From Luidia sarsii (lineage: Eukaryota > Echinodermata > Asteroidea > Paxillosida > Luidiidae), in assembly GCA_949987565.1 (NCBI GenBank), contig OX465118.1, positions 2,818,538 through 2,882,537 on the forward strand: a DNA stretch of 64,000 nucleotides. Direction: 5' to 3'. How positions within the stretch are numbered: position 1 is the first letter of the stretch; every line of letters begins with the position of its first letter. The notes beneath the pieces were generated by a model. It saw nothing but the letters and a program-made list of their open reading frames with translations. It was not told the origin of the DNA and searched no databases. Below are positions 41,701-50,700 of this stretch, piece by piece. The translations under genes and the position numbers were made by a program.

Positions 41701-44700
41701 ATGGGTCTCAAGCACACCACACATGTGAAAATTAAAAGTACATGTGTAATATGTATACAGAAATGTTACCAACTGCTTACTAATCTGAAATTTGACCAGA
41801 GTCGGTCCTTTTCAAAGTCAGAATTCTACTTTGAGAAGGGTCCTGCTATGATTGGAATGTCCATCCCTCTACATTTAAAACTTCAAACATTGCTAAATCT
41901 ATTGTTCCTGCATCTCGTACAGGCAAAGGGTCTCTGCAATACATGTAAATATCACATTGAAGCTCATTTTCTGCCATCATCTATTGGATCTGAAGTGTAC
42001 AAACATATTGGCAAGCTTCTTTTTCTTAGTGGAATCAGAAATTGGTCAGCTTTTTGTTTTCCTTTAAAAACGTTCTTATAAAAATAAGGGCGCTATTGTA
42101 AGGTCATGTCACTGTCAGGAACCCACAGTTTAAAAGAGCATAAGAAAAGTATTTACCAGTTCTTTCAAACTGAAAATCAATCCCTCTGGATTAGGTTTGA
42201 TGAAAAACTCCTTCACCAAATGATTATGAAGATAACATTTTGGCAGTAAATCAACAGGTTTAGGGATAGGTCTGCAGGAAAAACAGAAATTTTCAGAAAC
42301 GTTTGTACATGTTTGTAAATGTTTGCATAAACCTGTGATGACATCACAAATTTGCTAATGAAAATTTGAATTCTAATTAGCATAAAAACTAAAAACTTGC
42401 AAATACACCCCAGAACAAGTGTGAAAAACTGTTTGATTGTTTATAGCAACGTTGCAAAACAGTTCTGTAGCATGGATTTAGTGTTAAAATGTTTAATGCA
42501 GCATCCCTTTAATTCATAAAATGACAAATTGACACTTTCCGTTTGTCTCCCAAGACAAGTTTGGAAAATGCTGAGATTTTGTACAAGGAGACAAACATTT
42601 AATTAATATGAATGTGATTGTTTTCAATGTTCTGTGCAGTATATGTCCTACACATGTGTAAGTTAAACCTTATGGTCCTTTATTGGTCATGAATGTACAG
42701 GTTTGCAAGTATGACTATGTTGAGGTACGTAGTGGCCTGACTGAGGTGGGGGACCTTCACGGGAAATTTTGCGGTGATGAATCTCCGGAAACTATCACGT
42801 CTCGTTACAACAACATGAGGATTGAGTTCAAGTCTGACAACACTGTTTCACGAGCAGGGTTCTCTGCAAGGTTTTTTGCAGGTTAGTATAATGTAAAGTA
42901 CATGTGTGTGTGTGTGTTTGTACAATGATCTGTGTGTTTGTTGTTGTTTTTTAGCTTTTTTAGTAATATGTAAAAATGTTGCAAATTGCTTTTTGACTTA
43001 AAGCCCCTACACAACATTGGTAAGATCGAAAAACATAAATGTTCACAGATATACATAAAACTTATACAGTTTGAAGATGGTTATAGTAGAAACCTTGCAC
43101 TGAAATATTTGTGCCTAAAATGTATTTTGGGAGAGAAGAGTAAAAGAAATAGTTTACGTCTCACCAAGATCTAAACTATTTTTGGAACAGTACGGCGTTG
43201 AATGCTGCATTTTTGCGAAACAAATCAAGCGTTTTTCACAATTTTCTCGAGACTCGGTTGGCAAATTGAGCTGAAATTTTCACAGGTGTGCTATTTCATG
43301 CATATGTTGGATCAGACAACGTATGGATGCTATTCTATGACCTTGACCAATGTTGTGTAGGGGCTTTAAGTGATAAAATGCAAATGTAAAAAAATATGAG
43401 GGCCTGATGTTTCGATCCTAGCAGGACCTTTCTCAAAGGCAGAAAGACAAGGAGAACGGTCCTGCTAGAATGGAAACATCAGGCCCTCCTTTTTTTTGAT
43501 ATTTGCGTTTTGGTCATTTTTGGTCAGTAAGCAGTTTGCAACAGTTTTGCAAATCACTCTAATCAACAATATCTTGTGAAGAATTTTTTTTTTTTACTTG
43601 ATCCATTCTCTCATTCAAGGCTCAACTACATGTAACTTCATTTTCTTGTGCACCATTTTGGCCAGCAAGGAAAGGGGAAATTCTCTGACCCGAATTAATT
43701 GAAAACATCATCAGCAATCAGTTAGTTTGCAATGATCAAATTTTCTCCGAGACAGTCAGAACTCCTGTGGCCTAAATAGACCACTAACTTTTGGAGCTCC
43801 CAGGCCAGTGAGCCAGTTTGAGTGAAAATCTATCTATTGGGAAAAAAGGAAAAAACAAACTTTGATAGGACCTGGACTTGAATCTGATACTTTTGGTTAA
43901 TGTACCAGCACTCTTACCACCTGAGCTATCCAGCCCTTAGATGGCAGCCTTCCCAAATAGTCTTTGTTTGATGTAACATAAATCTGAAAAAATGGCAAAG
44001 AAAACTTTGACTGGACCGGGACTTGAACCCGAGGCCTCTGGACTATCTTACCACTGCTCTTCCATCTGAGCTATCCGGACCTTAGATGGTGGCCTCCCAA
44101 ATAGTCAACCAGTCTTTGCCGGGGTGGGGGCACCAGTCAGAAGCGATTCAACCATTAACTGCCGTATATCTCCAGGGATCACATCCACCACTTTCATTCA
44201 GATAAAAACAACTTATTGTTGTAAACCTGGCTACGGATCCTTGGAGATCACACAAAGTGGATGCAACTTTTTCAATTCAATTCAAACAAACCAAGGAAAA
44301 ACTGACTGGGAACTTTTTGAAAAATTGGTAAAGAAAACTCTGACTGAACCATCAGTCAGTCAGTTTTTCCTTGGTTTGTTTGAACGGAACATAAATCTAT
44401 ATAAGTACAGCACCAGGCAGGACCTATCTTCAATCTTTCTTTCAATTTCAAACTAATTTAATGTTGAATTTGTCCATAAAGCTGAGATGTTCCAAGATAT
44501 TGCAGCATTATAACAACCCTCAAGCCATGTTGTGACTTTTTTTCTGTATTTAGATATCGATGAATGTGAGAAGAACAATGGTGACTGTCAGCATATATGT
44601 GCCAATACTCTTGGCAGCTACACATGTTCCTGTAGGAATGGATTCACCCTGCATGAGAATGGGCATGACTGCAAGGAGTGTAAGTTTCAGTAGCTTATTA

Positions 44701-47700
44701 ACACTTCCCTTGTTCTCTTTATCTGATTGGAAAAGTGAAAACAAACCAAAGCTTAAATGCTAGAATGTGAAATTTCTGCCCTAAATCATGTAGAAATAAA
44801 CCGTCTTTGTTCAATTTCTGGATTTTTGCCTGACCTTTGTGAAGGGAATTCTTGCGTGCTGATTTAATACTCTCTAAATGCAAAAGAGTGAATAATTCAC
44901 TATCTGAAGGAGTGAAAATCGCTCCAAAAATCCAAAGCTGCTCAAAAAGAGTGAAAAACACTGTAAAAGATGTGAAAACCGCTCAGTGTGTGTGGAGTAA
45001 CATCCCACTCTAGTAAGGAGCCATATGGAGGACCACTCGAAAAAGAGTTTCCCTCCATGTGGCTCCTGTATAGAGTGGGTTTTTTACTCCATTCTTAGCG
45101 GTTTCCAAACCTCTTGCAGAGGTTTTCACTCTTTTTGAGCGGTTGTGGCTTTTCTTGAGGAAATTTCACTCTTTGTGTGAGTGGGTTTTTCACTCTTTTG
45201 CATTTTGAGAGTACCGGTAGAGAATGTGGGGTGCAGTTCTGCTTAGAAAGCCAAAACCTTGGAACTGTTAACTTGCCCTTGCTTTTACTTGCCCTTGCAT
45301 GCAGTGCCCTTGCATGCAGTGCCTTTGCATGCAGTTAATCACAACTACCGGTAATGAAATGTTTACCATCTCCTCCACAGCTGGTTGCCGGCATGATGTC
45401 CGTGCTAGCAATGGTGAAATCACAAGTCCCAATTACCCTGATAATTACCCCAAACGTAAGGAGTGCACATGGCACCTGTTTGCCACACCAGGACACAAGA
45501 TTGAACTGGTAAGTTATTGGCTTTGATAAAGCCCCTGGTTAGGTGTTCACACTACCATGATTTTTTTTTTGTAGGTGTGTGTAAAATCTCACTAATAATC
45601 TTGATGTGAATCAAATTGCAGTTCTTCTTTAATATTTTGTGGGAAACAGTGTGGTAATTTACTGGGTGCTGTGTGTAAACGCTACCGAAAAGAGAGAATT
45701 ACGCTGTGTTTACACTTGATCCCGCAAGGAGGATCAGATCCGGGTCAAAACCGTGTGTAAAGTGTAAATGCAGAATCAGATCCTGATTCCGGGATCTGAT
45801 CCTCCTCTTGGGATGGATCAGACCCGGTTCAGATCCCACAATTTGCAAGTGTAAACGCAACGCGGGATCATACCCGGATCAGATCCCGTAACCACATACG
45901 GTCTGACACTGACAACAAGAGTACATCAGTACAGTATGCATAGTCCAGCTTCGTGCGTATTGGCTGCCGTTGTGCTCCAGTGCGCATGATAAGTGAACAG
46001 TGCACATAACTTTTGCCCTGAGGTTGCAGCGCTTCATCGATGCCACGCGGGATCAGAATCAAGTGTAAACGCGGCAGGGATCTGATCCCGCTCGCTGATC
46101 GCCACCACAGGATCTGATCCTCCGTAGCGAGATCAAGTGTAAACGCAGTGTCTGTTACATCAAAAGTTTCATTCCACAATTCAGTCGCTCACCACAACTA
46201 GCTATTTATCTGTACATGGCTGTGTGCAAGCCATACATTGTACACGTACATGTAGGCCTACCTACAAACCTAGTGAGTGCAGTCAGGAAAGTGCCTCTGG
46301 TTGGGTCACATTTCAGGCATGTGCAGTCTGATTCACTTTTCAATAATTTTGCTATGTTACATGTGCAATTTTTTTTTTAAATCAATCGCAATCAACTTTT
46401 TCGAGTGAAAACGCACCTAATATGCACACCCTTGTATGGAATTCCATGGCAAGAAATGTAAGATGTGATTTGCTGTCACTGTAAGATCAGTCCCCTCTCT
46501 GGCCCAGGGTTTTAAAAAAGGCATTCTGAGGGCAACCTCTGAAGGATGAAAAAGGCAGGCTCAAGTTTGCAATAGGAAAGTGCAAGTAGCACACAGATCA
46601 GAAGATCACCCAAATTATCGACTTTTCAGAGTACGCCACGTCATGTCATCTGTCCCCCCCCCACATTGGGATGATCAGAAGTATAACAGGAAAGTGCTCA
46701 CTCAATTTTTTCTTGTAGTTCACATACTATTCTTCATCTGATTTTTCTTAGTTGACTTAGAAGCCCCTTTCAAGTCGATAAAATACACCATAAATATGCA
46801 CCAAGTGGCGTGATTACAAGCACGAAAATGAAAAAAAAAAGCTTCCTACCGTGGATACCCCTCTCTCACATCATTCCCCCCCCCCCCCGCCCGTTTTGCA
46901 AAATCGGACTAGGTCACTCCGTTCCCTCCCAAATTATCCCCCCTGCACTTTTCAGAATCGGCTGATGTCCTTGTTTCAGATAATATGCAATTACATCATG
47001 GACATTTGGAGTGTCAACTTTGAATTTGTAGTCACCAGTTGTATTCTCCATGATCCTTATTTCAAAGAAGATAACAAGAAGCTGTCACTACAGCAAACAA
47101 AGATGACGTGTATGCAAGCCTCGCGCTTAAGTTTTTTTAAACTAGCCCACTGCCCCACAGCAAGTTTTACTAGCCCTGTATAATTAATATTGAATTGAAC
47201 ACAAGGTTATTAGGTCAAGTAAACAAATTCATTAGTTTCTACTTTCTCATCCCTGTCTGCATTGTTTTTTGTCCCCACACCGCTATCTACTTTTTACTAG
47301 TCTTTTTACTAGCAAAGTGTGTCATTTTACAAGCCCGCAGCAGTTTTTACTAGATAATGACCGTCGTGCTAGTGCTAAGGTCGAGATGATGCCCCTTGTG
47401 TTTATTCATTTCCTTCCCAGGATTTGTTCCCCTAAAACTGGGCCAGGTGACTATGACATTACCCATGCTGTCTCTTCGCCCGCAGGTTTTCCTCGATTTT
47501 GATCTGGAGCAGCACCAGGAGTGTGCATACGACCACATCATTATTTACGATGGCGACTCGGCAGAAGGGCACCAGCTGGGACAGTTCTGTGGGACCAGGC
47601 TCCCTGACCCTGTGCTAGCTAGCGCCAATCAAATGTTCATCCGATTCATATCAGATGCATCGGTATCAAGAAGGGGTTTCCTCGCTTCTCATTCCACAAG

Positions 47701-50700
47701 TAAGAACAGCATGTGCTAATAAAGTATACCAGGAAAACTGACCTTCTTACCTCCTAGTTAACAAGTATGTAAACCTGGGTATTCAGGGAAAGGGAACACA
47801 ATGTGCTTTGAGTCTTGTGTACATGCATGGTTTAACCATAACGTTCCCCAACCTCACAAAATCCAACACCAGGTTTTGTTGGAATTTGTTGGATTAGGTA
47901 CCCCAAGGATAGCATACTGCTGCTGAATTTTGTTGGAGTTTGTTGGATTAGGTGCCAATGGCCCAGGGAGATGCTGTTGGAGTTTGTTGGGTTAGGCACC
48001 AATGGTCAGTACACTGCCACACACTCCAGCACCTGACCAGAAAATGACCACGAGCTCATGGGTAAACTCACCCACGAAAGCAGTGTCAGTATACTCCCAC
48101 ACACTCCAACACCTGACCACAAAAATGAACAAGAGCTCATGGGTAAACTAATCTCACCCACAAAAACAGTGTAGTGCACTGTTACACACTCCAACACCTG
48201 ACCAGAGCATGCCATAGCATACACATTAAATAGTACAATGTACATGTATTTGGTTGCGTTAGGGATAAACCACCTGTAGTCATGCTACTCATGCAACAAT
48301 GCATCTGTACCCAGCCCGACAAAATCCAACACATGCAGACTGTTGGATTCTGTGAGGTAAGGTTCCAATGGGTTCCTAATTTCTGCACAAATGTTGGATT
48401 TTGATGGGTCAGGTATGCTTCCTAGTGAAAGAGCCTAGGGGGTTAGGGGCAGGGCTAATAAAGTACCGTACACTGTATATCAGGAAATCTGAACTTCTTC
48501 TTACCTCTCAGTTTACTAAGTACCTACATGTATGAACCAGAGTATTCAGGGAAAGGGAACATAATGTGCTTTTTTTTAGTCTTGTGTACGCATGGTTTAA
48601 AGGCCCTATACAACATTGGTAAAGGTCAAAAGATTGCCACACTTTTTGTGTTAAATCATTAAACATTCTAAAAAATAAATCCTGCGAAGGATTTAGTTGA
48701 TATGGTAATCTGAGAAAGTAGAAAAAGGCAAAACCCCTCACAGTTTTCGCACCGTTCTGTAGTGTAAGAAATAGTTTAATACTCGCGAGTAATAAACTAT
48801 TTGTCGATGTTTGAGTGAAGATTTCTCGAGAAGTACAGCATCCCAGACCATGAGATTTCAACATGAGGATTCTACACTGTATCATGACCATCTACAAACT
48901 GTGTAAATTAGAAGGAAATATCAAATATGTGGACATTAATGTTTTCTGATCTTCCCAATGTTGTATAATTGTGATTCTATTTTATGACAATTATTGTTTA
49001 TATGCATTAACTGTTCTGGAGATAACATTAGGTTTTGGTATTCGGTGAAATTACAATATCTATAGATGCATCATTGGTGATTATGATTTGCTCACCGGAA
49101 CTTGAATTAACTGATTTATGATGGGGGAAAGAATGAAACTTATGAAGGTACATATACACATTCATGTTCTGAGCATATACATGTAACATATAGCAAACTT
49201 CATGTATTACACAATACACATGTATGTACTATGTGGAAATTTGGACAATTGCATTTTCTGATTGATTCAGTATTGTGTATGTAAAGTGAATATACATTGT
49301 TCATGTATGTTCTAATAATGTGACTGTCTGTTGCTTTGTTTTAGTTTGTGGTGGAGTTCTTCAGGCAGACTTCTCTCCTCAGCGACTCTATTCACATGCA
49401 GATTATGGAGACACAAACTATGGTAGCCAGGTAAGTGTGTTACATGTATGATGTACATGTAGGCCCTACTTAAAAACAGGGAAATTAAAAGCTTAGCCCA
49501 TAGGTACAGCCCTATAGACATCAATGTCCCTGTTATGAACTAATAATGCATCAAATGTCTTTGAAAATAATAACAAGAGTTGATTGTTTATAACTACCGG
49601 TATTGTACAGTAATACTGCAGAGTAAAAGAGCACAAATGAAGTTTGCATGTGTATAATTAAAACAAAACAATTGCATGGAGTATCATGCCACAACAAAAG
49701 CATCTTATTAATTTTTGAAAGCAGCACAGTGTCAGTCATTGCAATAATGTATCTTAGGACTGTATTGAACATAATAGTAAATTAAGAATTATTTTAAAAA
49801 ATTGGACTGGCAGGACTTGAGTCAGAGACCTCTGGATTAACATACCATTGCTCTTCCATCTGAGCTACATGTATCCAGCCCTTAGATGGTGTTCTTCCCA
49901 AATAGTCAACTAGTCTTTGCTGGGGATAGGCCACTATCTAAGGGCTTGATTGCTCAGATGGAAGAGCACTGGTACATGTACCGTATAAATTATTAATCCA
50001 GAGGTCTTGGGTCAAGTCCTGGTTTAGTCAAAGTTTTCTTTGCCAATTTTTAAATTTGTTCCAAAGTTCCCTGTCAGTTTTTCCTGTTTGTTTGACTAAG
50101 AATGTTCTTGTTTTATGTTGATTGCTTTTTACTGATTGCAGGAGGATTGTGAATGGACACTCTTAGCACCAGAGGACTACTCAGTGCGACTTATGTTCAG
50201 GTCCTTTGATATTGAGCATGAGACAGAATGTGACTATGACTCCTTGGAGGTTATTGATGGAGATTCATTTGATTCTGAAACAATCGGACGGTTCTGTGGA
50301 CATAAAGTAAGTTTACATGCTTCAAGTTATCGCACTGTGCCTGCTAGGTCCTGCTAGGATCGAAATGTCAGGCCAACTAAATTTTGAGGCTTCATGATAT
50401 TATTCAAACAATGCATCTAGATTCTAGAAACAACGTTCTTTGCCCGATCCAATATAAATTTGCCTGTACTAGCATGTTTTTGGCACTTTCAGTTATGCTG
50501 TAGTTTGCCCGATTAACAAATAAATACATACATGTACATCTAAAACAAAACATAATATACATCATTAGCCAAGGAAGACTGCTAGAGATCACATGGAAAC
50601 AGAACAGAACAAACAAACAAATCGGTCAGGGAAGAAGTGAAAGAAAAGTTTGGCCATTTGGAATCTTAAGCTAACATCATGAAAAAGAAAGAAAGTTGAA

